This document shows, in pieces, positions 26,201 through 35,649 of a stretch of DNA of 64,000 nucleotides. Under the pieces are notes generated by a model, which searched no databases, was not told the origin of the DNA, and worked only from the letters and a program-made list of their open reading frames with translations. Within the stretch, counting starts at the first letter, position 1. Each line of letters starts with the position of its first letter. The DNA is from Bradyrhizobium sp. LTSP849 (GTDB lineage: Bacteria > Pseudomonadota > Alphaproteobacteria > Rhizobiales > Xanthobacteraceae): the NCBI RefSeq assembly GCF_000938255.1, contig NZ_JYMR01000012.1:275150-339149 (forward strand), given 5' to 3'. Made by a program: the position numbers and the translations under genes.

Positions 26201-27781
26201 ATGCTGGAACTGCGCAAGGACATCTTCGCCGACGAGCGCGACGATAATTTAAAGGAAATCGGCAAGGGCACCCAGCGTCAGGACATGCTCGGGCATGTCA
26301 CGGGCACGTCGAGCTATTTCAACGACCACAAGCTGCAGGGCATGCTGCATCTGAAGGTCGTCCGCTCGACGCAAGCGCATGCCAGGATTCGCCGCATCGA
26401 CATCACCGAAGCCGAACGCTCGGCCGGGGTGCGCCGGATCATTCGCGGCACCGACGTGCCGGTCAATCTCAACACGCTTCTCAGCCTGATCAATTTCGGC
26501 AAGGACGACGAGCCGTCGCTGGCAGTCGACAAGGTCCGCTACAAGGGCGAGCCGATCGTCGCCATCGTCGCCGACAGCGAGCGCGAGGCGTTCGAGGCGA
26601 TCGCAAAGGTCAAGGTCGACTATGAACCGCTGCCGGCGGTGTTCGACGTCGAGGAAGCGCTCAAGCCCGGCGCGCCCGTCGTCAACGAGACCTATCCGAA
26701 GAACACTTTTACCTATCACGAGGTCTACGATCACCAGAAGCTGCGCTTTGGCGATGCCGACGCTGCCCTCGCAACCGCCGATCACGTGCTGGAGCAGCGC
26801 TACCAGATGTCGCCGATCGAGCACGCGCCGACCGAGACCAACGGCGCGATCGCGGCGCCCGACACCAACGGCCGCTACGTCGTCTACACCTCGACGCAGG
26901 CGCTGTTCTTCTCGGTCGACACCTGCGCAAAGATCCTGGACGTGCCCTCCAACACCTTCCACTTCATCGGCGGCACCGTCGGCGGCGGTTTTGGCGGCAA
27001 GGTCGATACGCTGACCGAGCCCCTCGCAATTCTCGGCGCGATGCTGACCGGGCGACCCGTACGCTACGTATTCGGGCGCGAGGAGGAGATGCAATACGGG
27101 CCGCCACGCGGCGCCGAACGCATCTACATCAAGGACGGCGTGATGCGCGACGGCCGCGTCGTCGCGCGAAAGATCCGATGCTATTTCGACAGCGGCGCCT
27201 ATACGCGCCTGTCCAGCTACGCCGCCGTGAAATGCGCCGCGCATCTGCCTGGCCCCTACACTATCCCGAACGTCTATGGCGACGTCTATTGCGTCTTCAC
27301 CAACCGGACACCAGCCACCGCCATGCGCGGCTTTGGCGTCACCGCGATGGACTTTGCGATCGAATGCCAGATGGACAAGCTGGCGCACCTCGTCAACATG
27401 GATCCAATGGAATTCCGGATTCTGAACGCCTATCGCGACGGCGACATGAAGGCGCACCGGCGCGAGGCCAAGAACACCGCCCTGATCGAATGCGTGCAGG
27501 TCGCGGCCGAAAAAGCAAAGTGGCCGATCCGCGAGGAATTCAAGCGGGCCTCCTCGCGCAAGGACGGCGGCGGCAGCCGCGCCGTGATCCCGCCGACACC
27601 GGCGGATTCGCGCAGCCGGCCCATGGCTCCAGTGCAGCAGCGCACCAGCTATGACCGGCTCCCGCCCACCGTCACCCGCGAACCGCCGCGCGAGCCGCCA
27701 CCGCCTGCTCCGCCGCCGCCGGCCGCGCCCTCGCATGGCGCAACCCGTTTCTCCTCCGTCTTCGGCACCAGGAGGCGCTAG
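26201..27781 (+). CDS. Molybdenum hydroxylase large subunit, N-terminal part (split CoxL/XdhB-like)
   Basis: A 526-residue protein covering the a/b hammerhead domain and first molybdopterin-binding domain: GKGTQRQDMLGHVTGTSSYF, VRYKGEPIVAIVADS, GGTVGGGFGGKVDTLTEP (GGGFGGK for cofactor binding) and TAMRGFGVTAMDFAIE. The protein stops after AHRREAKNTALIECVQ with a 60-residue Pro/Arg-rich tail (PPREPPPPAPPPPAAP). The second half is the next ORF, directly adjoining. The AMRGFG motif is not the CSFR loop of form I CO dehydrogenase, so CO oxidation is not supported. ATG 26201 was selected over an upstream frame that overlaps the Fe-S gene. Confidence 0.92.
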   Translation: MLELRKDIFADERDDNLKEIGKGTQRQDMLGHVTGTSSYFNDHKLQGMLHLKVVRSTQAHARIRRIDITEAERSAGVRRIIRGTDVPVNLNTLLSLINFGKDDEPSLAVDKVRYKGEPIVAIVADSEREAFEAIAKVKVDYEPLPAVFDVEEALKPGAPVVNETYPKNTFTYHEVYDHQKLRFGDADAALATADHVLEQRYQMSPIEHAPTETNGAIAAPDTNGRYVVYTSTQALFFSVDTCAKILDVPSNTFHFIGGTVGGGFGGKVDTLTEPLAILGAMLTGRPVRYVFGREEEMQYGPPRGAERIYIKDGVMRDGRVVARKIRCYFDSGAYTRLSSYAAVKCAAHLPGPYTIPNVYGDVYCVFTNRTPATAMRGFGVTAMDFAIECQMDKLAHLVNMDPMEFRILNAYRDGDMKAHRREAKNTALIECVQVAAEKAKWPIREEFKRASSRKDGGGSRAVIPPTPADSRSRPMAPVQQRTSYDRLPPTVTREPPREPPPPAPPPPAAPSHGATRFSSVFGTRRR

Positions 27782-28804
27782 ATGACCCGGCATCGCGGAC
27801 GCGGCATCGCGTCGATCAACTATCCCATCGGCATGAATCTCGGCGGAGACCCCAGCCAGGCACTGGTGCATTCCAACCCGAGCGGCAAGTTCACGGTGGC
27901 GCTGTCGTCCATCGATCTCGGCCAGGGCATGAAGTCGGTGACGCGGCAGATCTGCGCCGAGACATTGGGCGTGCCGGTCGAGGACGTCTACGTCGACACG
28001 GCCGATTCCGACACCGGCCCGCATTGCATGGGCTCGTTCGCCTCGCGCGGCACCCACCGCGTCGGCAATGCCGTGATGGCGGCGGCCCGGGAGGCACGCG
28101 GCGTGATGATGGAGGCTGCTGCCGAGGAGCTGGAGGTCAACGCCGCCGATCTGGAAACCGACGGGCGCGGCAATATCCACGTCAAGGGCGCGCCGCACCG
28201 CTCGATCTCGACCAAGGACGTCGCGATCGCCGCACAGTTCAAGCAGGGCAAGACGATCTCCGGCCGCGGCATCTTCCTGGTGCCGCTCTCCGCCGTCGAT
28301 CCTGAAACCGGCGAGATGTCGCCCGCAACCTGCTACGCCCACGCCTGCCTCGTCGCCGAGGTCGATGTCGATGACGAGACCGGCGAGGTCGCGATGGTGC
28401 GGATGGATTCCGCGTATGAACTCGGCCGCGCGCTCAATCCGCGCCTCGTCGAGCAGCAACTCGTCGGCGGCGCCTGGATGGGCGTCAGCCACGCACTCTA
28501 CGAGACGACCGAGCCTCACTATCCCGAGACCGTGCACGGCCCGCGCGACTTCGTCGAATATCTGATGCCCGGCCCCGGTGACATCTGCCCGCATGATATT
28601 GCCGTGTTGGAGCGTCCTGCCCCCGACGGTCCTTTCGGCGCCAAAGGCCCCGGCGAGATGTGCGCCAACCCGGTACTGCCGGCCGTCGCCAATGCGATCT
28701 TCAACGCGGTCGGCGTACGCATCGACGATCTGCCGATTACGCCTGAAAAAGTGCTGCGCGCGATCAAGGCCCAGGGCGGCGCACGGCCGCAGGCGCGGCG
28801 CTAG
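27782..28804 (+). CDS. Molybdenum hydroxylase large subunit, C-terminal part (split CoxL/XdhB-like)
   Basis: A 340-residue protein equal to the second molybdopterin-binding domain: VALSSIDLGQGMKSVTRQIC, GSFASRGTHRVGNAV, ALNPRLVEQQLVGGAWMGV and the active-site FGAKGPGEM with the catalytic Glu. ATG follows the previous TAG with no spacing. Together the two halves (866 residues) slightly exceed a normal single large subunit (about 750-800), the excess being the Pro-rich tail. A start codon in place and intact motifs argue for two cooperating polypeptides rather than a pseudogene. Confidence 0.92.
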   Translation: MTRHRGRGIASINYPIGMNLGGDPSQALVHSNPSGKFTVALSSIDLGQGMKSVTRQICAETLGVPVEDVYVDTADSDTGPHCMGSFASRGTHRVGNAVMAAAREARGVMMEAAAEELEVNAADLETDGRGNIHVKGAPHRSISTKDVAIAAQFKQGKTISGRGIFLVPLSAVDPETGEMSPATCYAHACLVAEVDVDDETGEVAMVRMDSAYELGRALNPRLVEQQLVGGAWMGVSHALYETTEPHYPETVHGPRDFVEYLMPGPGDICPHDIAVLERPAPDGPFGAKGPGEMCANPVLPAVANAIFNAVGVRIDDLPITPEKVLRAIKAQGGARPQARR

Positions 28805-28815
28805 AGGTTTCGTCC

Positions 28816-29693
<878 letters not shown>

Positions 29694-29697
<4 letters not shown>

Positions 29698-30815
29698 GCG
29701 CCGACCTCCAACTGCCACCGGCCGCCCGCATCTTCGTCTCCTTCGTCGCATTGCTGCGCGCCAACAGCTTTGCCGTCGCTCCGGAGCAGACGACCTCATT
29801 CCTCACTGCGATCGAGCTGCTCGGCCCGCGTGACCTCCGGGATATCAGGCAGGCGGGGCTGGCCACCCTCGCCCCACCGCCTGAGCGCCGCGCGACCTTC
29901 GACCGACTGTTCGATCTTCATTTCCGCGGCAGCGAGGCCATCGAGCATGCCGACGACGGCGAAGGCGACGAGACCGTCCGGCTTCAGGAGGAAGGCCGCG
30001 GCGACGACGAGCCTTTGCTTTCCGACGAGGCGAATGAATCGGGGCTTACGGCGACCCGCACCGAGGCGTTGGTCGAGCGCCGCTTTGCGCAGCTCTCCAC
30101 GACCGAAGCGCTCCGTCGGCTGGCGCGCGAGGCCCCGCGGCGCCTGCCGCGACGGCGCGGCCATCGCCGGATGCGCGCCCGCCGCGGTCCCTTCGCCGAT
30201 TTCCGCCGCACCTTGCGCGACAGCGTCCGCAGCGACGGCGAGATTCTTCGCCTCGGTCACATGAAGCGGCGCCAGCGCCCGCGAAAATTCCTGCTGCTGA
30301 TCGACGTCTCCGGCTCGATGAAGAGCCGCACCGACGAGAACATGAAGCTCGCACACGCGCTGGTGCAGGCCGCGCCCAATGTCGAGGTCTTCACCTTCGG
30401 TACGCGGCTGACCCGCGTCACCCGGGCGCTGCGGCTGAAGCGGCGCGAGCAGGCGCTTAATGCGGCTGCCCATCTCGTGAGCGATTGGGACGGCGGCACC
30501 CGCATCGGAGATGCGCTGCAGGCCTTCCTCGCGGTCCCCCGCTTCGGTGGTTATGCGCGCGGGGCGGTCGTGATCGTCGTCTCGGACGGGCTGGAGCGCG
30601 GTGAGCCCGACGCGCTGCGCGACGCGGTCGCTAAATTGTCGCGGCGCGCCTGGCGCGTGAGCTGGCTGACGCCGCTCGCGACGGGCCCGGGCTTTCGCCC
30701 TCAGACTGAAGCGCTCATCGCTATCGAGCGCTTCGTCGACGATCTCGTCGACGGCGGATCGAGCGCGTCGATCGTCGCGCATGTACTGGCACTGGGACGG
30801 AGGAGAGTTGCGTGA
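29694..30815 (+). CDS. VWA-domain protein (CoxE-like) partner of MoxR
   Basis: A 373-residue protein. A conserved N-terminal region (RIFVSFVALLRANSFAVAPEQ) is followed by an acidic then Arg-rich linker and a VWA domain with the MIDAS motif LIDVSGSMKS at about residue 205, and later DWDGGTRIGDAL and VVSDGLERG. The CoxE family fits well. ATG 29694 overlaps moxR by 4 bases. With the ATPase it probably matures the molybdenum hydroxylase encoded just upstream. Confidence 0.94.
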
Positions 30816-31696
30816 CCGAGATTGTGGACGGGCATCATCATATCTGGCGGCAGGTCGACTTGCCCTGGCTGACCGGCCCGATGCAGCCACGCATCTTTGG
30901 GCCGTACGAACCGATCCGGCGCGACTATCCGATCCAGGAATATCTCGACGACCTCAAAGGCAGCGGCGTCACCCGCTCCGTCTATGTCCAGACCAACTGG
31001 GCCAACGACCGTTTTGAGGACGAAGCAGCTTGGGTGCAGCAGACCGCCGACGAACACGGCTGGCCGCACGCGATCGTCGGTTATGCCAATTTCGCCGTGG
31101 ACGACGTACGCCCGCAACTCGACCGGCTGAAGCGCTATTCCCTGGTGCGCGGGGTACGAATGCAACTGCACTGGCACGAGAACCCGCTCTATCGCTTCGC
31201 GGCAACGCCCGATCTCTGCATCGATCCCATGGTCCGTCGCAACGTCGCCCGTCTCGCCGACTACGGCTGGAGCTTCGATCTCCAGGTCTTCACGCCACAG
31301 ATGCCGGATGCAGCGCAGCTCGTCGAATCCTGCCCCAAGGTGACCTTCATCCTCCAGCATGCCGGCATGCTCGAGGATCCCCGGCCAGCGGGACGCGCGG
31401 CCTGGCGCGCCGGGATGGCCCGGCTCGCGGCCTGCCCGAACGTGGTCTCAAAGCTCTCGGGCCTCGGCACCTTCGTCCATCGCAACGATCCCGCGCATAT
31501 CGCGGCAGTGGTTGCAGACACGGTTGCGATCTTCGGCGCCGAGCGCTGCTTGTTCGGCTCCAATTTCCCAATCGAGAAGTTGTGGACCAGCTATCGAGAG
31601 CTCGTCGACGCGTTTCACGCGGCGACAGCGACGCTGAGCGCGGCGCAACGAGATGCGATCTTCAAGGACACAGCAACGCGCGTCTACCGACTTTAA
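30812..31696 (+). CDS. Amidohydrolase-family metal-dependent hydrolase (COG3618-like)
   Basis: A 294-residue TIM-barrel hydrolase: N-terminal VDGHHHIW metal His pair, VRMQLHWHEN, ILQHAGM and the C-terminal FGSNFPIEKLW seen in lactonase/2-pyrone-dicarboxylate-lactonase relatives. It starts at GTG overlapping the VWA stop (GTGA). The family opens lactones or cyclic amides, or hydrolyses C-C bonds after ring oxidation, which would fit a step after hydroxylation by the molybdenum enzyme. Confidence 0.9.
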   Translation: MTEIVDGHHHIWRQVDLPWLTGPMQPRIFGPYEPIRRDYPIQEYLDDLKGSGVTRSVYVQTNWANDRFEDEAAWVQQTADEHGWPHAIVGYANFAVDDVRPQLDRLKRYSLVRGVRMQLHWHENPLYRFAATPDLCIDPMVRRNVARLADYGWSFDLQVFTPQMPDAAQLVESCPKVTFILQHAGMLEDPRPAGRAAWRAGMARLAACPNVVSKLSGLGTFVHRNDPAHIAAVVADTVAIFGAERCLFGSNFPIEKLWTSYRELVDAFHAATATLSAAQRDAIFKDTATRVYRL

Positions 31697-31727
31697 CAGA
31701 CAAGAAACAGAATAGGGAGGGAAGCGA

Positions 31728-32576
31728 ATGGCGCTGGAGATCAAGATCCTGGACTACGGCGATATTGAGCTGGAATCGAGCTTTCTGGTCCTCGGCCGCG
31801 ACTGCGGCCGCACCCGCCGCGTCCTCACGCTCGGCTTTTTGATCCTCGGCGGCAAATATCCGGTCGTCATCGACACCGGCTATCGCTCCAACCAGATCAT
31901 GGAGACGCTGGGCATGCGCGGGTTGCAGTACCACGAACACATGATCGAAAACCAGCTGGCGCGCCACGGTGTGCGCATGGGCGACGTCCGCTTCGTCTGT
32001 CACACCCATCTGCACATCGACCACGCCGGCAAGGACGATCTATTCCCGATGAACACGACTGTCGTCGTCAACCGCAAGGAGCTCGAATATTCCGTCTCCG
32101 GCCTGATGCATCCGCAATATCCGGCGCCCGATATCAAGCATCTGATCGACCGGCTGCACACCAAGAGTGCACTGAGATTCCTCGATCTCGAAATCACAGG
32201 CCCGATCGAGCTGATGCCCGGCGTCTATTGCGATGCCGCCAATGCCCACACCGAGGGCTCGATGAATGTCATCGTCGAGACCGCGGACGGCATCGCCACC
32301 ATCTGCGGCGACGTGATCTACGATTTCAACGACCAGATCGTCACGCCCTTCAACGAGATCCACGACTGGGAGCCGCGCACCACCGGCAACCACGGCACCT
32401 CCAAGCGCGCGGAGAAGGCTTCCATCAAGAAGCTGCTCAGCAATTCGCGTTATCTGCTGCCGGTGCACGACAGGCCGGCCAAAATCGAGGGCGGCATGGT
32501 CGTCGGACGCCTGCACGATCAGGTCCCCGGACCGATCGTGCAGTCTCTGCCCGAACGCAACTGGTTCCCGGCCTGA
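31728..32576 (+). CDS. Metallo-beta-lactamase-fold hydrolase (N-acyl-homoserine-lactonase-like)
   Basis: A 282-residue protein with the zinc motif HTHLHIDHAG (about residues 88-97), a further metal His in NAHTEGS, Asp in CGDVIYD and a late VHDRP. This arrangement is that of AHL lactonases and related hydrolases. ATG follows GGGAGGGAAGCG, the strongest ribosome site in this half of the array. In this setting a catabolic lactone or ester is more likely than a quorum signal, but the sequence does not decide. Confidence 0.88.
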   Translation: MALEIKILDYGDIELESSFLVLGRDCGRTRRVLTLGFLILGGKYPVVIDTGYRSNQIMETLGMRGLQYHEHMIENQLARHGVRMGDVRFVCHTHLHIDHAGKDDLFPMNTTVVVNRKELEYSVSGLMHPQYPAPDIKHLIDRLHTKSALRFLDLEITGPIELMPGVYCDAANAHTEGSMNVIVETADGIATICGDVIYDFNDQIVTPFNEIHDWEPRTTGNHGTSKRAEKASIKKLLSNSRYLLPVHDRPAKIEGGMVVGRLHDQVPGPIVQSLPERNWFPA

Positions 32577-32597
32577 CGTTTCCTCAAGGACCAACCG

Positions 32598-34175
32598 ATG
32601 ACGCATGTCACCTTGCGCTCCGAATTCGAGACCCTGATCGACCCCTATGCGCCGGTCGCGCAGGTCGGCACAGGTTTTGATTTCACGGAGGGACCGATCT
32701 GGCATCCGGTCGATCACTACCTGCTGTTCTCGGACATGCCGGGCGATGTGCGCCGGCGCTGGGACGCGAGGCGCGGCGTCGCCGAGGTCAAGCGCCCGTC
32801 GAACAAATGCAACGGCATGACCTACGACGCCGAGCTCAATCTGATCGTCTGCGAACATGCGACCTCGTCGCTGATCCGCGAGCGGCCCGACGGGCGACGC
32901 GAGGTGCTGGCCTCGCACTTCGCCGGACAGGAGCTCAACAGCCCGAACGACGTCTGCGTGCACTCGTCAGGTGCGATCTATTTCTCGGATCCCTGGTATG
33001 GCCGCATGCCCGTCTACGGCGACGAACGCCCGCGCCAGCTCGGCTTCCAGGGCGTCTACCGCGTCGTGCCCGGCAGCGAGCCGAAGCTCATGGTCGACCA
33101 CAGCCTGTTCGAGCAGCCGAACGGGCTGTGCTTCTCGCCTGACGAAAAACTGCTCTATGTCAACGACACCGTGCAAGCGCTGATCCGCGTGTTCGACTTC
33201 AATGCCGACGGCTCGCTGTCGAACGCGCGCGTATTTGCAAGCGGCATCCGCTCCGAGCTCGAGCCGGGCGTACCGGACGGCATGAAGTGCGACCAGCATG
33301 GCAATGTCTGGGTCACCGCGCCTGGCGGAGTCTGGGTCTATTCCGCCCGCGCCGAGTTGCTCGGAAAAGTTCGCGTGCCTGAACTCGTCGCCAACCTCGC
33401 CTGGGGCGGGCCGGATTTCCGCACGCTGTACCTGACCTCGACGCATTCGGTCTACGCCATCCCGACCAGGGTCGGGCCACGCCATGAGCCCTATATGAGT
33501 GGCAGGCGCAGCGGCGGCGGCGCCACGAGCGCCGGCCCCGCGGCCGCAGCCCCCATCCTCGCCGACGGCGAGATGCGGCTCGATCCGAGCCGCTGCGCCA
33601 TGATCATCCAGGATCTTCAGAACGATGTTATCATGGATGGCGGAGCGTTCGCCGAGTCAGGAGCGCCGGAGCACGCGAAGCAGCAGCATGTCGTCGAGAA
33701 CGTCCGTCGCCTGGCGGAAGCTGCGCGTGCGCGCGGCGTGGCCATCATCCATGTCTGGTTCGTGGTCGAGCCCGGCGCGCCCGGCGTGACGCTGAATGCG
33801 CCGCTGTTCGAGGGTCTTGTCGACAGCAAGGCGATGGTGCGCGGCAGCTGGGGCGCGGCACCGGTTTCGGGCCTCGAGCCGCGGCCCGGCGATTTCGTCG
33901 TCGAGAAGATGCGGATGAGCGCCTGGGAAGGTACCCGGCTCGAGACGATTCTCAAGGCCACCGGGCGCAACATGATCATCAACACCGGCGCCTGGACAAA
34001 CATGTCGGTCGAGCACACTGCGCGGACCGGCGCCGATAAGGGCTATTTCATGATCGTCCCTGAGGATTGCTGCTCGACCATGAATGTCGATTGGCACACG
34101 GCCTCGATCAATTTTGCCATGCAGAACGTCGCCGTCGTCACGCGGTCGGATACCGTCATCAAAGCGTTGGGATGA
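32598..34175 (+). CDS. Fusion: SMP-30/gluconolactonase + isochorismatase-like hydrolase
   Basis: A 525-residue protein. Residues 1-295 form an SMP-30 beta-propeller lactonase (FTEGPIWHPVDHYLLFSD, NSPNDVCVHSSGAIYFSDP, VPDGMKCDQHGNVWV). A Gly/Ala-rich linker at about 300-325 leads to an isochorismatase-like domain: IIQDLQND with Asp339, VVEKMRMSAW with Lys437, and TGAWTNMSVEHTAR. The usual nucleophilic Cys of the Asp-Lys-Cys triad is Ser470 (codon 34005-34007). The two activities would act on consecutive lactone/amide intermediates. The linker has the look of a natural fusion; no frameshift is needed. Confidence 0.92.
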   Translation: MTHVTLRSEFETLIDPYAPVAQVGTGFDFTEGPIWHPVDHYLLFSDMPGDVRRRWDARRGVAEVKRPSNKCNGMTYDAELNLIVCEHATSSLIRERPDGRREVLASHFAGQELNSPNDVCVHSSGAIYFSDPWYGRMPVYGDERPRQLGFQGVYRVVPGSEPKLMVDHSLFEQPNGLCFSPDEKLLYVNDTVQALIRVFDFNADGSLSNARVFASGIRSELEPGVPDGMKCDQHGNVWVTAPGGVWVYSARAELLGKVRVPELVANLAWGGPDFRTLYLTSTHSVYAIPTRVGPRHEPYMSGRRSGGGATSAGPAAAAPILADGEMRLDPSRCAMIIQDLQNDVIMDGGAFAESGAPEHAKQQHVVENVRRLAEAARARGVAIIHVWFVVEPGAPGVTLNAPLFEGLVDSKAMVRGSWGAAPVSGLEPRPGDFVVEKMRMSAWEGTRLETILKATGRNMIINTGAWTNMSVEHTARTGADKGYFMIVPEDCCSTMNVDWHTASINFAMQNVAVVTRSDTVIKALG

Positions 34176-34178
34176 GCA

Positions 34179-34805
34179 GTGGCGAAGCTCCTGCATCTGT
34201 CTTGCTCGCCCCGCCCCGACTCCGAGTCAAGCGCCGGCGCGCGCGTCTTCCTTGACGGCTTTCGTCAGGCGCGACCGGATTGGGACATCGACGTTGTCGA
34301 TCTCTGGCGCGAGCGCATGCCGGATTTCGCAGGTCCAATCGTCGAGGCCAAATATGCGCGGATGAAGGCGCAGGCTTTCAACGACGCGCAGCGCGACAGC
34401 TTCGCCGAGGCCGAACGGATGGCGTTGCGCTTCTCGCTGGCTGATCGCGTGCTGATCTCGACGCCGATGTGGAATTTCGGCATCCCCTACAAGCTGAAGC
34501 AATGGTTCGACATCGTCATCCAGCCCGGGCTGACGTTCCGCTTCGATCCGGTGCAGGGATATCTTCCGCTGCTGAAGAACCGCCCGACCGTCGTGATCCT
34601 CGCCTCCGGCAGCGACTTCACCACCGGCATGAACCGTGGCCGCATCGACATGGCAACGCCCTATTTGCGCGAGGCGCTCCGCTTCATCGGCGTCAGCGAC
34701 GTGCGCTTCGTGCCGATCGGGCCGACCACCGGCCCGGTGGACACGATCCTTGCCGCACGCGAGACGGCGTATCGACGACTGGGGGAGATCGCCACACGGT
34801 TTTAA
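34179..34805 (+). CDS. FMN-dependent NADH-azoreductase/flavodoxin-fold quinone reductase
   Basis: A 208-residue protein. The N-terminal LLHLSCSPRPDSESS phosphate loop, the TPMWNFGIPYKLKQWFD flavin contact near residue 100 and VVILASGSDF place it in the AzoR family. Members reduce quinones or azo compounds with NAD(P)H and FMN, and may detoxify quinones made by aromatic oxidation. It begins at GTG, 3 bases after the fusion gene, and is the last gene of the array. Confidence 0.92.
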   Translation: MAKLLHLSCSPRPDSESSAGARVFLDGFRQARPDWDIDVVDLWRERMPDFAGPIVEAKYARMKAQAFNDAQRDSFAEAERMALRFSLADRVLISTPMWNFGIPYKLKQWFDIVIQPGLTFRFDPVQGYLPLLKNRPTVVILASGSDFTTGMNRGRIDMATPYLREALRFIGVSDVRFVPIGPTTGPVDTILAARETAYRRLGEIATRF

Positions 34806-34861
34806 TTGATTGAACCCGCGCCTTCGCCGACACGCCGCGCGCCGAATCCTCGAAGACCGCC

Positions 34862-35581
34862 TTATGCCGCGATAATGCCGCCGCCATCCACCACTACCGT
34901 CGAGCCTGTCGAGAACGGGGAGGATGCCAAGAACAACACTGCATTAGCAACATCGGAGGATTGTCCGATGCGCCGGAGCGGCAATCGTTCAGCGGCGCTG
35001 GTAAACATTCCCTCACGTTCGGTTTCTGCCATGCCGGCCCACAATGGAGTCGCGATCAATCCAGGCGAGACCACGTTCACTCTGATCGGAGCGAGTTCAA
35101 GAGCCAGGCCCCGCGCCAGCGCCTCGAGTGCGGCGTTGACGGCGCCTTGCAGGACGGTATTCGCCGAGGGACGAACACCGCGGAAGCCGGAGATCAGGCA
35201 AAGTGACCCGTGTTCCCGAAATTTAGCTGACCGGGCCACATGGTAGGCGCCCCAGAACTTGCTATCCATCGTGTCGCGCGCCTCCGATAGGCCCAGCTTC
35301 CGCACTGGACCGCTCGTTGTCTGCGCAGCGGATACGACGACGTGATCCCATGCCGCTTCGTCGGCGAAGAAGGATTCGACCGCCGGGTGATCGATTATAT
35401 CGAGCTGCCGTCCTCTCGCGGTCAGCCGCGAGTCTGCAAGGGCCGAGTCGAGCTTGGCCCGCGAGCGAGAAGCGATGGTGACAGCGGCGCCGGCGTTGGT
35501 GGCGGCCATTGCCACAGCGAGGCCAATGCCGGAGCTACCTCCGATCACAAGAAACCGCGAATTCTTCAGATCACCATGCAT
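34862..35581 (-). CDS. SDR-family protein with substituted catalytic residues
   Basis: A 239-residue Rossmann protein: GGSSGIG nucleotide motif at residues 14-20, VVSAA in place of NNAG, LISGFRG around the catalytic Ser, and PGLIATPLW and VVDGGG near the end. Where the Tyr-x3-Lys pair should stand (before ALEALARGLALEL) the sequence reads QGAVN, giving Gln and Asn. It may bind NAD(P) without normal SDR catalysis or use another mechanism. It is the last gene of the minus-strand unit, 68 bases after the ferredoxin oxidoreductase. Confidence 0.88.
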   Translation of the reverse strand: MHGDLKNSRFLVIGGSSGIGLAVAMAATNAGAAVTIASRSRAKLDSALADSRLTARGRQLDIIDHPAVESFFADEAAWDHVVVSAAQTTSGPVRKLGLSEARDTMDSKFWGAYHVARSAKFREHGSLCLISGFRGVRPSANTVLQGAVNAALEALARGLALELAPIRVNVVSPGLIATPLWAGMAETEREGMFTSAAERLPLRRIGQSSDVANAVLFLASSPFSTGSTVVVDGGGIIAA

Positions 35582-35649
35582 GCCAGCATTCCTATTGCTA
35601 TGATTTCGATCGTTGCACCCGTTGCCTGGTCGATGACGCGCCGTTACCT

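Noticed and set aside
27700..27790. Frameshift or point-mutation pseudogene in the hydroxylase large subunit
   Set aside because: The first ORF has its own extended Pro-rich tail and the second starts cleanly at ATG with all motifs intact, which fits an evolved split better than a recent lesion.
31728..32576. Quorum-quenching AHL lactonase as a firm call
   Set aside because: The zinc motif is shared by many MBL-fold hydrolases and the context is catabolic; substrate cannot be assigned.
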